The translations under genes were made by a program, and so were the position numbers. Shown here in pieces: positions 56,571 to 64,000 of a stretch of 64,000 nucleotides of DNA. Each line of letters starts with the position of its first letter. Within the stretch, counting starts at the first letter, position 1. The stretch is taken from contig JAYQSH010000003.1 in the NCBI GenBank assembly GCA_038146805.1, positions 62,001 through 126,000 of the forward strand, written 5' to 3'. The notes under the pieces were generated by a model. That model was not told the DNA's origin and made no database searches. It saw nothing but the letters and a program-made list of their open reading frames with translations. This DNA is from CAIYXB01 sp038146805. GTDB taxonomy: Bacteria > Cyanobacteriota > Vampirovibrionia > LMEP-6097.

Positions 56571-56647
56571 GGCTGGGTAGCTCAGTTGGTAAGAGCGGTG
56601 GATTCATAACCCACAGGCCGGCAGTTCAAATCTGCCCCCAGCTACCA
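56571..56647 (+). tRNA. tRNA with CAU anticodon, probably elongator tRNA-Met
   Basis: A complete cloverleaf: acceptor GGCTGGG/CCCAGCT (one G-U pair), D arm GCTC/GAGC, anticodon stem GTGGA/CCCAC around TTCATAA, T arm GGCAG/CTGCC with loop TTCAAAT, and an encoded CCA end. The anticodon stem lacks the three G-C pairs of initiator tRNAs, so elongator Met is likelier; tRNA-Ile2, whose C34 is modified to lysidine, has the same CAU and cannot be excluded. The last stem pair (A-C) is a mismatch. Confidence 0.93.
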
Positions 56648-56660
56648 TTTTTTGTTTAGT

Positions 56661-56666
56661 TATAAT
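56661..56666 (+). promoter_or_regulatory. -10 box of the AsmA-like gene, leaderless type
   Basis: TATAAT ends 6 bases before a GTG at 56673 and lies 13 bases after the tRNA end. An in-frame TTG at 56652 would place this box inside the gene; the GTG start fits both the box and the expected N-terminal signal anchor. Confidence 0.65.
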
Positions 56667-56672
56667 AGTGAC

Positions 56673-58319
56673 GTGAGAAAAAAAACTTTAATTGTTTTAG
56701 CTATCTTTAGTTCTATATTAGTAATCTTTACTACCAGCTATGTTTTATTTAAAGATCAATTCAAAGAAAAATTAATCCCAGAAATCCAAAAACAAGTCAA
56801 ACTAAACACACAACTTGATTTTGAATTTTCTGATTTTTCTCTAAGCCTAAAAGACCTAATACTACTAAAACCAAGCCTAAAAATAAAAGAGGCAAAGATA
56901 GAAAATGTTTTTTTTGCAAAGAGCATAAGGATTCAAGTTTCCCTAAAAGAACTTCTTCACAAAAAAATCGTTATCAAAAAACTTATTGTTGATCAAGCCA
57001 ATATAGAACTTGAAGAAAACCAAAAAGGTGAAATTCAAATCAAAACATCCTCTAATTTACAAGCACTTAGTCAAACAAATAATAACTCTAATAACAATCA
57101 AGAATTACAAGAGCTGGAACTTAATGACTTACAAATTAAAAATAGCCTAGCTCAAATAAAATTACAAAATCTTACTGAAAAAATAATTATTAATGATATT
57201 AATTTCAAAGTTTATAACCTAAAACTAAATGAAAAAGGTCAAATAGCTTGCGATATAAACCTCAAAGCTAACTTATTTGAATCAGCAAACTCTAAAATAA
57301 ATTTAAATGGTAGGATTGGACCAATTTCTCAAGACTACAAAAAAATACCTGTAAACCTTAAACACAACTCTATTATTAGCCTTAATAGTCTTCCTGAAAA
57401 ATTATTAAAAGAAATATTTGCGGGATTTTTACAAAATAAAAACACTCAAATTATTATTGACTCTAAAATGCAAGGAGATTTATTGTCGATTACTAAAGGT
57501 CAAGGACAGCTGAGTGTTGATAACCTTAAGCTTGGTAAATCAGCTAAAGAATTTGTTCATTCGAATATCAATATTCCAATATCACTCGAATTTAATAACA
57601 AAATTACTCCGACACTTTTACTAGAAACTAAAGATGCAAAAATAAAAATTGAAAGTGATGAAAAAGATTCCGGAATTTTAATGCTAAATGCACAAATAGG
57701 ATTAAATCTTAAAACCGGATTTATACAAGGTAATTCGAGTGGGGAATTAACAGGTCTTGAGGTCAAAAACTTACTTGATGCCTTTAGTGAATTTGGTAAT
57801 TATATTTCTGGACAATTATTTCTTACAAATTACAAACTGAATTTTCAAGCAACTGACTTTACAAAAATTGCTAATAAGACTGTCGCTACAGCCAATCTGG
57901 AACTTAAAAATGGAAGCATTTATATTTTAGAATCAATTACAAAATACAAAGAATTTGCCAAACAAATTTTAAATTCTTTGGGTTCAAATATAAAAACAGA
58001 AAAACTCAAAGGTAAATTTACTGCGTGTAAAGCAAAATTAAGTTTACAAAAAAGAACTTTAAAATCAGATGAGATCATGATCAAAGTAGATGATCAGATT
58101 TCAATTAACGGTTCGGGAGAATTGCGTAAATTTAAATGGCTTGTTTACAATATCAATTTAGATATTCCTAAACTAAGAACAATTCCAATAAAAATTAGAG
58201 GTGAATTAGAAAACCCTAAAATATATCCCGATATAAAAAAACTAACTCAAAATGAACAAAGCCCAGCAATTAATACTCTCTTACAAACTGGATTAAAAGA
58301 TTTATTAAAGAGTAAATAA
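56673..58319 (+). CDS. AsmA-like envelope protein
   Basis: About 548 residues starting with GTG (VRKKTLIVLAIFSSILVIFTT, an N-terminal membrane anchor). The periplasmic part is beta-rich with features of the AsmA/TamB superfamily: an early block SIRIQVSLKELLHKKIVIKKLIVDQANIEL (the SL-x-x-L-L-x-x-I-x-I-x-x-L pattern), an Asn-rich linker near residue 140, repeated beta strands, and the C-terminal VDDQISINGSGELRKF...IPIKIRGELENPKIYPD ending typical of AsmA. Such proteins are thought to bridge inner and outer membranes for phospholipid transport. It converges with the sigma-factor gene, 4 bases apart. Confidence 0.78.
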   Translation: MRKKTLIVLAIFSSILVIFTTSYVLFKDQFKEKLIPEIQKQVKLNTQLDFEFSDFSLSLKDLILLKPSLKIKEAKIENVFFAKSIRIQVSLKELLHKKIVIKKLIVDQANIELEENQKGEIQIKTSSNLQALSQTNNNSNNNQELQELELNDLQIKNSLAQIKLQNLTEKIIINDINFKVYNLKLNEKGQIACDINLKANLFESANSKINLNGRIGPISQDYKKIPVNLKHNSIISLNSLPEKLLKEIFAGFLQNKNTQIIIDSKMQGDLLSITKGQGQLSVDNLKLGKSAKEFVHSNINIPISLEFNNKITPTLLLETKDAKIKIESDEKDSGILMLNAQIGLNLKTGFIQGNSSGELTGLEVKNLLDAFSEFGNYISGQLFLTNYKLNFQATDFTKIANKTVATANLELKNGSIYILESITKYKEFAKQILNSLGSNIKTEKLKGKFTACKAKLSLQKRTLKSDEIMIKVDDQISINGSGELRKFKWLVYNINLDIPKLRTIPIKIRGELENPKIYPDIKKLTQNEQSPAINTLLQTGLKDLLKSK

Positions 58320-58323
58320 AAAA

Positions 58324-59046
58324 CTAAACTTCGTTATAACCTTCTGCAATCATCAAGACACGAAGTTTTTTTGTCGCTTCTCTAATCATGTGAGAAACAC
58401 GTGAAGGTGAGACTCCAAGTTTTTCGGCAACTTCATTACCACTAGCATTTTTATAAAACCTAAGTTCAATTACTTTTTTCAAATTATCAGGTAGTTTAGA
58501 AACAGACTTTTTTAAACTCTTTTTCATTGCTAAAAGCTCTAAGCGATCTGACTCATCAACTCCATTAGGATCACTAATACTAAAACCAGTATCTTCAGCC
58601 ATTGAATCAACAGACATGATTACTTCATAAACAGCAGCACGAGCATCTTCAGCAGTTTTAATCTCTGAAGAGACTTCAGCAGTTTGTTCTTTTGCTTGTG
58701 CGCCTTTAGCGTCAATAGAATCTTTGTCTAAAGCAACAACTTTTTTTACACCATACCAGCTTTGTCTTGAGCGCAATTCATCTTTCATTGCCCACTTTAC
58801 AGACTGTGCTATATAACTTGAATTATATTCAACAGATTCTGAGTTTCTAGCTGTATCAATTAACTTATTTACAGCAATTAATCCAGTGTTCACAAGTTCG
58901 TCGTAACTTAAAATTTTTCCAGTTTTACTGCCATACTCTTTTTTTGCAATCATTTCAACAATAGGCATAAACTCGGCAAGATCCTTACCTTTATTTAAAG
59001 TCTTAGAAGTGATTTTTAGAGATTTTATTTTATCTTCTTGAGTCAT
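58324..59046 (-). CDS. Sigma-70 family factor, FliA/SigB-like
   Basis: Region 2 is visible as MIAKKEYGSKTGKILSYDELVNTGLIAVNKLID, then YNSSYIAQSVKWAMKDELRSRQSW (the -10 recognition helix with the family's D-E-L-R). The linker (residues 105-170) is acidic and unlike region 3 of primary sigma factors. Region 4 with the -35 recognition helix is KLPDNLKKVIELRFYKNASGNEVAEKLGVSPSRVSHMIREATKKLR. 240 aa fits the alternative sigma28/stress class. TAAATA ends 7 bases before the ATG. No anti-sigma gene is adjacent and no flagellar genes lie in the window, so its regulon is open. Confidence 0.87.
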   Translation of the reverse strand: MTQEDKIKSLKITSKTLNKGKDLAEFMPIVEMIAKKEYGSKTGKILSYDELVNTGLIAVNKLIDTARNSESVEYNSSYIAQSVKWAMKDELRSRQSWYGVKKVVALDKDSIDAKGAQAKEQTAEVSSEIKTAEDARAAVYEVIMSVDSMAEDTGFSISDPNGVDESDRLELLAMKKSLKKSVSKLPDNLKKVIELRFYKNASGNEVAEKLGVSPSRVSHMIREATKKLRVLMIAEGYNEV

Positions 59047-59217
59047 CTGGTCTTATTTAGAATTTGCCCCTGTTACTAATATTTTATACCACTTTTTTTC
59101 AATTAAAATTTAGTATCAATCAAAAAAATTTTCTTATCTAATCTACAAAGTATAGTTTTTTAATTCTTTTATCAAAAAAATTGGCTTTTTAAAAATATAT
59201 ATGAAAAAATCTATAAC

Positions 59218-59961
59218 ATGAAAGCTATTATCTTTGCGGCTGGGCTATCGTCTCGACTTGGTGAACTTACAAAAGAACTGCCAAAATCATGTTTAGCAAT
59301 TACAAAAAATCAAAATATGATTGAAAGAAATCTATTTTTGTTAATCAAAAATGGATTCACAGATATAACGATTATTACCGGTCACGCCAAAGAAGCTTTT
59401 GCAGAAATTATTGCCAAACAAAAGATCAAAATCAATACTATCTATAACGAACTTTACATAGAAAGAAACAATATTTATACAGCTTACCTTTGCAAAGATA
59501 TTTTAGATGAAGATACCTTGATTTTAAATTCTGATTTAGTTTTAGAAGAAGAAATAATCAAAATTGCTCAAAAACAAATGCAAAGCTCAAAAGAAAGTTT
59601 TATGCTTATCGATGATTTCAATCAAGTTGATGAAGAATCAATGAAAGTTTATGTGGATGAAAATCAAAAAATCACACGCGTTAATAAAGCCCTTAATCTA
59701 GAACAAAGTCTGGGAGAGTATATCGGGGTCTTGCGGATATCCAATGAAGACAAGCCATGCTTTATTGAATCAATGCAAAGCATTTTAGACAAACAAGAAT
59801 TTAATCTTTACTATGAAGATGCTATAGATAGAGCAAGTGCTAAAATGAATGTTCATGCAATTAGTACACAAGGTAAATTGTGGACAGAAATTGATACCTT
59901 AGAAGATTTAGCAAAAGCTAGAGAACTAGCAAAAAATTTAGAAGCAGAGTTAAAAGTTTAA
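59218..59961 (+). CDS. Sugar/polyol-phosphate nucleotidyltransferase (LicC-like)
   Basis: A NTP-transferase with the nucleotide-binding start MKAIIFAAGLSSRLGELTKELPKS (family AAGxGxRLxPxTxxxPK), the metal-binding Asp in TLILNSDLVLEEE near residue 103, and an ERNNIYTAYLCKDIL stretch typical of choline-phosphate/CTP transferases of the LicC type. Length 247 aa is short, with no extra domain. Its TAA overlaps the ATG of the glycerol-1-phosphate dehydrogenase gene by one base, so the pair is coupled and probably makes a nucleotide-activated glycerol or related polyol, most likely with CTP. The specific product is inferred from the neighbour only. Confidence 0.8.
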   Translation: MKAIIFAAGLSSRLGELTKELPKSCLAITKNQNMIERNLFLLIKNGFTDITIITGHAKEAFAEIIAKQKIKINTIYNELYIERNNIYTAYLCKDILDEDTLILNSDLVLEEEIIKIAQKQMQSSKESFMLIDDFNQVDEESMKVYVDENQKITRVNKALNLEQSLGEYIGVLRISNEDKPCFIESMQSILDKQEFNLYYEDAIDRASAKMNVHAISTQGKLWTEIDTLEDLAKARELAKNLEAELKV

Positions 59962-60995
59962 TGCAATCAATAGACATTCCAAACAAAATAAAAATTTGTG
60001 AAAACGCACAAGAACTTGAAGTCTATTTGAACAGTTTTTTTAGCAGTCATGAAAACGAAAATTTTTTATTTCAATATAGTGACTTTGGCAAAAGCATATT
60101 TGAAAAACAAATTAAGCCACTGCTAAAAAATATAAAATTTAAAGAAATCAATTCTAGAGAAGGTGTTGAGCTTGATGAAAATATTGATTGGCTATTTAGT
60201 GTTGGTGCAGGTAGGACTTTAGACATCAGTAAAATGTCTGCCTATAAATCAAAAGCAAAATTAGCATGTTTACCAACTATGATTGCTCATGATGGAATTT
60301 GTTCACCTGTTGCAGTTATAGACAACAAAAGCTCAGGCGCAATTGTACCTTCAGCACTTTTTATTGATCTAAGTATCATAAAAAATTCTCCTATCGAGCA
60401 AATTTATGCTGGTGTGGGAGATTTGGTCGCAAACCTTTCTGCAATTGAAGATTGGTATTTAGCAAAAGAATTCAAAGCCGAAGAACTAGATGACTTCGCA
60501 ATTATTCTCTCAAGAAGGGCAGCTCAAAGTATCATTGCCAAACTAGAAATAAATTTAGAAAACCAAGAACAAGATAGAAAAAGTTTTTTGACTAGCTCTG
60601 AATTTTTACATTCATATATCGAAAGTTTGGTATTGTCTGGAATTTCAATGAGTATCGCAGGAAGCTCTAGACCCTGTTCAGGAGCTGAGCATTTAATTTC
60701 GCACGCTATTGATGAGATCTATGGAGCAAATCAAAAAGCCTTACACGGTATTCAAGTTTTAGTTGCAACACTTTACTTAGAAAAACTAAGAGCAAAAGAT
60801 TTATTGCTACAAACTACAATCACAGACCAAGAATCAAAATTAACTAATATTTTAAAAGCCTACAATATGCCTTCTAGTTTTGCAGATATTGATATTGAAG
60901 AACAAGATTTAAAAAAAATCCTTGAAAAAGCACCCTCAACAAGACAAAATCGCTATACAGTTTTAGACCAACTCAATCAAAAAAAAGTTTTTTGA
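59961..60995 (+). CDS. sn-Glycerol-1-phosphate dehydrogenase-like protein
   Basis: A member of the iron/zinc alcohol dehydrogenase superfamily close to glycerol-1-phosphate dehydrogenases (AraM/EgsA), which reduce dihydroxyacetone phosphate to sn-glycerol 1-phosphate. Seen: VGAGRTLDISKMSAY near residue 75, LPTMIAHDGICSPVAV near 110 with the family Asp ligand, SGISMSIAGSSRPCSGAEHLISHAID near 225 with the metal His, and HGIQVLVA near 265 with the second His. Length 344 aa is typical. In bacteria such enzymes supply special polymers or lipids; in archaea they set the lipid backbone. A CDP-glycerol-type product is suggested by the adjacent nucleotidyltransferase. Confidence 0.82.
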   Translation: MQSIDIPNKIKICENAQELEVYLNSFFSSHENENFLFQYSDFGKSIFEKQIKPLLKNIKFKEINSREGVELDENIDWLFSVGAGRTLDISKMSAYKSKAKLACLPTMIAHDGICSPVAVIDNKSSGAIVPSALFIDLSIIKNSPIEQIYAGVGDLVANLSAIEDWYLAKEFKAEELDDFAIILSRRAAQSIIAKLEINLENQEQDRKSFLTSSEFLHSYIESLVLSGISMSIAGSSRPCSGAEHLISHAIDEIYGANQKALHGIQVLVATLYLEKLRAKDLLLQTTITDQESKLTNILKAYNMPSSFADIDIEEQDLKKILEKAPSTRQNRYTVLDQLNQKKVF

Positions 60996-61034
60996 CCCCT
61001 TACTTTTCAAAATAAATTTGCCACTATATAGAGC

Positions 61035-61643
61035 ATGCTCGGATATAGTGAAGAAAAAAGTATATATTTTTCTATACAAAACCATACTGGCTATGCCAAA
61101 TTAAAACATCCATTTGAATTTATTGATTTACAGAATTTTAGTCACCATGAGTTAGAGTCTTGTATTGAAACAGGATGCTTTACGGGAATTCCTCAGTTTA
61201 AATTTATTGATTTCAAAAAAGGATTTAGTTTTGAACATAAACAATGTCATGCCGCTGAACACAAGACCTATAAGGCCTTTAAAAAGAATATTAGAAACTT
61301 AAAAAGCAAAACCCAATATGAAGATTTTAAATATTATATTCCAAGCCTTGAAGAAATAAAAAACACTAATAGCTTTTCTATATTCTGCGGTACTAGTTTC
61401 ATCATTAGCTCCACACTCGCTACATTAACAATGGCTTTGCCAAATATACTGAAATATAAAAATCACGATATTTATTTTATGAGTTTTTGGATTTTATTTT
61501 CATTATGTGAGTTTTACTTCTGCTCAAAAATTATTCAAAAAAAATATCTTAGCGAACCAAATCATATTCAAATTCTACTTGCACAAAAAGCTTTAAAGGA
61601 GGCACTAAATGGAAACAACAATAAACCAAATACTTGCAATTAG
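61035..61643 (+). CDS. DUF1385-like membrane protein, short form
   Basis: The family signature appears as ECHAAEHKTYKAF-like QCHAAEHKTYKAFKK near residue 75 (compare HGAEHKTxxAYE), followed about 40 residues later by FCGTSFIISS (compare CGTSFL). Two membrane segments follow at about residues 120-140 and 148-170. The protein is 202 aa, shorter than usual DUF1385 members (~300 aa), lacking most N-terminal membrane segments. Its role is unknown. It overlaps the next gene by 35 bases and has no Shine-Dalgarno site; CACTATATAGAGC precedes the ATG. The link to the T4SS genes downstream is by operon only. Confidence 0.6.
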   Translation: MLGYSEEKSIYFSIQNHTGYAKLKHPFEFIDLQNFSHHELESCIETGCFTGIPQFKFIDFKKGFSFEHKQCHAAEHKTYKAFKKNIRNLKSKTQYEDFKYYIPSLEEIKNTNSFSIFCGTSFIISSTLATLTMALPNILKYKNHDIYFMSFWILFSLCEFYFCSKIIQKKYLSEPNHIQILLAQKALKEALNGNNNKPNTCN

Positions 61644-62061
61644 CATCACAATCACACAAATATTAGTCATTATTATGGCAATCACACTACCAATATGGGC
61701 GTATAAAATCATTGACAAATGTTTTATCAATAAACATGAAGCACTAAAAACCCAATACACACATACAAATACCCATACACAAATTATTGCATCACTAGGA
61801 ACAACAACAGCAGGCGTATTTATAATTCAAATTTTGCCGTTAATTTTTAGCATTATCGGTGAAGTCGGGGGGGATTTTGGTATGTCATCTATTTACGGAG
61901 AATTCACTCCGGGAGCAATAGGCATTAGTAATTATGCTGATAATTTTTATGCTCTTACAGCTCAGCTAAGTGATATGCTGCAACAAGTTGCTCCAATGGC
62001 TGCAGTAGGGTTGGGAGGGTTTAATTTAATCAATAAACTCTCAAGAGGATTACCTGCTTAG
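61609..62061 (+). CDS. Small T4SS-associated membrane protein, possibly VirB2/TrbC-like
   Basis: A perfect Shine-Dalgarno site (AAAGGAGG) sits 6 bases before the ATG, inside the preceding gene. The 150-aa product has hydrophobic segments at about residues 6-30, 60-82 and 125-142, the last rich in Gly/Ala (MAAVGLGGFNLI), and a Gly/Tyr/Phe-rich loop between. There is no classical signal peptide. Position directly before a VirB3-VirB4 gene is where the pilin subunit VirB2 is usually encoded, and the size and hydrophobicity fit, but no VirB2 motif is recognised. Confidence 0.5.
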   Translation: METTINQILAISITITQILVIIMAITLPIWAYKIIDKCFINKHEALKTQYTHTNTHTQIIASLGTTTAGVFIIQILPLIFSIIGEVGGDFGMSSIYGEFTPGAIGISNYADNFYALTAQLSDMLQQVAPMAAVGLGGFNLINKLSRGLPA

Positions 62062-64000
62062 ATGATTAAAGTCTATAAGCACTTTAATACTCCACTTGAA
62101 CTCTTTTGGGGATTGAGCTTCAGTAAAATAATACGGATAATATTATTATCTACGGGGATAATAATATTATTTAATTACTGCAAACTAAGTCCCCAAAACC
62201 CATTATCACTATTTATATTCATTCCAGCTGTATTCATTCTAGCTATTATTATCAAATCAGAAGATGACTTTTACACAAATTTAGTTTTACATCCATTTCA
62301 AGATCATATATTTTTACTAAATAAAAAATCAAAAACATATGCAAACATCAAAACTACTATAAATAAAATTAAAGACTGTACTCTTTACAAAAATGATAAA
62401 AGCATATGCCAAATAATTAAAATTGATTATGGCATTAGTATTCAAAACCTAAACAATGAAGAACAAGAAAGTATTTTAGATTTATGGTCAAGCTTACTAA
62501 GTGAGTATAATAAAATAACTAATTACGATGATTACTTTGCTAATATATTACTCAAAGAGGAACTCACCTTGCATACAAGTATTAAGCAGGGCTCTAATGA
62601 AACCATTTACTACATTGGCATTCATCAAGATGCTTTAAATGAAGATAAATCAATTATAGAAAGATTTATTGATCTAGTAAAAAACAAATTAGCATTAACA
62701 GACGCACAAGACTATAACCATAAAAAAGAATTAATATTACTTAAAGAAAAAGTTGATTTTTGCAAGAGTTACTTAAATAAAATGCAAATCAACTGTAAAT
62801 CACTTGATGAATATGAAATTAAAAAACTTTTTGAAAATCAAGTTGGCTTTTTTTTTCAAAAAAAGGCTTACTGATTGATAAAGGAAATCATTTAGAACTC
62901 AAAGAGAATGGCAAAAAAACATTTTTAAAAAATTATTGTCTTGAAACTATCCCTGATAGTGGAGATTTGAATTTTTGGCTAAAAGATTTTTTCTTAAGAT
63001 TCAAAACAAACACTTTTATTACAATTAAATTTGAATATCGAGATGCCTATAAAGACATTAAAAAGGTAGAACAAAAAGCTAAATACCTAAATGAATTTAA
63101 AAAAACCAAAAAAGCAATCAATAAAAGTATCATCCAAGAAAGCCAAAGCCTTTCAAAGACTTTAATAGAAAGACCCTATTCATTTAACTTAAGTATAGAC
63201 TTGACAATAAAATGCAATACTATTGATGACTTAAAAGAAATTGATCGATTAATAACTCGTCCGCATAAAAATGCAGTATGGAACAAACAAAGCCGTAAAC
63301 AAATAAAAGGGCTCAAAGCAAATTTACTAGGCTCTAGAATTAATGAGTCACACAAAAAACACTATAGCGACTTAGCTTTAGCACAAGCATGTTTTTGTTT
63401 TTATGCCAATAACTTTCCCACAGATAGTCTTTTTAAGATCGGTAAATCTCTCACTGACAATAATGATATTTTTTTTAATGAAGCAAACAAAAAACTACAC
63501 AAAACAAGATCAATAAACTTTATTGGCGATTCTGGATCAGGTAAATCAATGGCAGCAAAATTTATGATTAGCCAAAGACTAAAACACAGTATTCACAATC
63601 ATTTTGTAATTATTGACAATAGTTCAGATGGCTGGACAGACTTTTGTCGTATTCACCAAGGTGAAATTATTGACCTTAATCAAGCTTTAGAACATAGGGT
63701 ATATTTCAATCCATTACAAATTAACACTGAACTTGAACAACAAGTAAAAAACTTGAAAATACAAGAACTTTTATTATTTTTTAGAGCACTTAGCAATAAT
63801 GACGAACTTACTTTAGCAGAAATTGATTTTTTAACAAAAAGTTTAAATGCATTTTTTGATAAACAAAAGAACGCAAAACTTTCTGATTTATATTTGTTTT
63901 GGTCAACATGGCACGATAAAGAGCTGACACAAAAATGGCAAATCTTAATTTCACCATATTGCAAGATCACAAATGGAGCATATGCATATCTTTTAGATGG
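62062..64000 (+). CDS. virB4: VirB3-VirB4 fusion ATPase of a conjugation-type T4SS, frameshifted, runs off window
   Basis: The N-terminal ~75 residues (YKHFNTPLELFWGLSFSKI, then two membrane segments) match VirB3. The VirB4 N-domain follows, and the ATPase domain has the Walker A motif FIGDSGSGKSMAAKF at about 63523-63567 and VIIDNSSDGW after it. The first frame stops at 62874 (FFFQKKAY); adding one base to the T9 or A7 run at 62848-62863 joins it to KKGLLIDKGNHLEL, and the frame is then open to the window end. VirB4 powers pilus assembly and substrate transfer across the inner membrane. The start is one base after the preceding stop. The Walker B region is not reached. Confidence 0.82.

Overview
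The window looks like chromosomal DNA of a low-GC bacterium (my estimate is roughly one third G+C; I did not count it) with a Gram-negative type envelope: lpxC, an LptF/LptG-type permease, an AsmA-like protein and murB are all present. The clearest lineage clue is a Ycf23/DUF561 protein at 41924-42667, a family I know from cyanobacteria and red-algal plastids. Together with a COG4100 methionine gamma-lyase-like enzyme and the absence of any photosynthesis gene here, this suggests a non-photosynthetic relative of Cyanobacteria (Vampirovibrionia/Melainabacteria-like). That placement is inference.

Layout. 1-3566: an unrecognised module of small genes with Shine-Dalgarno sites, opening with a 5'-truncated glycine-rich membrane protein. 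3563-6090: a decayed zone with a broken methyltransferase, a broken small gene, a surE 5' fragment and a compound-hairpin repeat. 6103-19241: housekeeping genes (surE, murB, a COG4100 enzyme, a CaCA exchanger, dnaE, deoC, rnpB, a histidine kinase), interrupted by one IS and its MITEs. 19371-23067: two unknown genes, trmL, a KDPG-aldolase-like protein and a radical SAM protein. 23182-32269: a tandem array of three very large alpha-helical paralogues. 32369-33941: decayed thyX copies in a 644-bp tandem duplication. 34054-42667: thyX, argF, mazG, nrnA, rsmE, serS, lptF/G-like and ycf23. 43028-46208: another giant helical protein. 46205-53258: a hisZ-hisG fusion, two SPFH proteins, gap, an array of four compound-hairpin repeats, a secreted protein and lpxC. 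53377-60995: a further giant helical protein, tRNA(CAU), an AsmA-like protein, a FliA-like sigma factor, and a nucleotidyltransferase plus glycerol-1-phosphate dehydrogenase pair. 61035-64000: a DUF1385-like protein and the start of a conjugation-type T4SS (VirB3-VirB4 fusion, running off the end).

Three patterns cut across the window. First, many housekeeping genes have a TATAAT-like -10 box ending only 6-9 bases before the start codon and no Shine-Dalgarno site, which predicts leaderless mRNAs; the accessory genes carry GGAG-type sites instead. Second, at least a dozen reading-frame breaks, including one in dnaE, can each be repaired by changing the length of a single-base run by one, so homopolymer errors in the assembly must be excluded before calling pseudogenes. 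Third, three repeat families (IS-derived MITEs, a ~233-bp compound hairpin, a ~30-bp hairpin) occupy most longer gene-free stretches, with one MITE nested inside a hairpin repeat.
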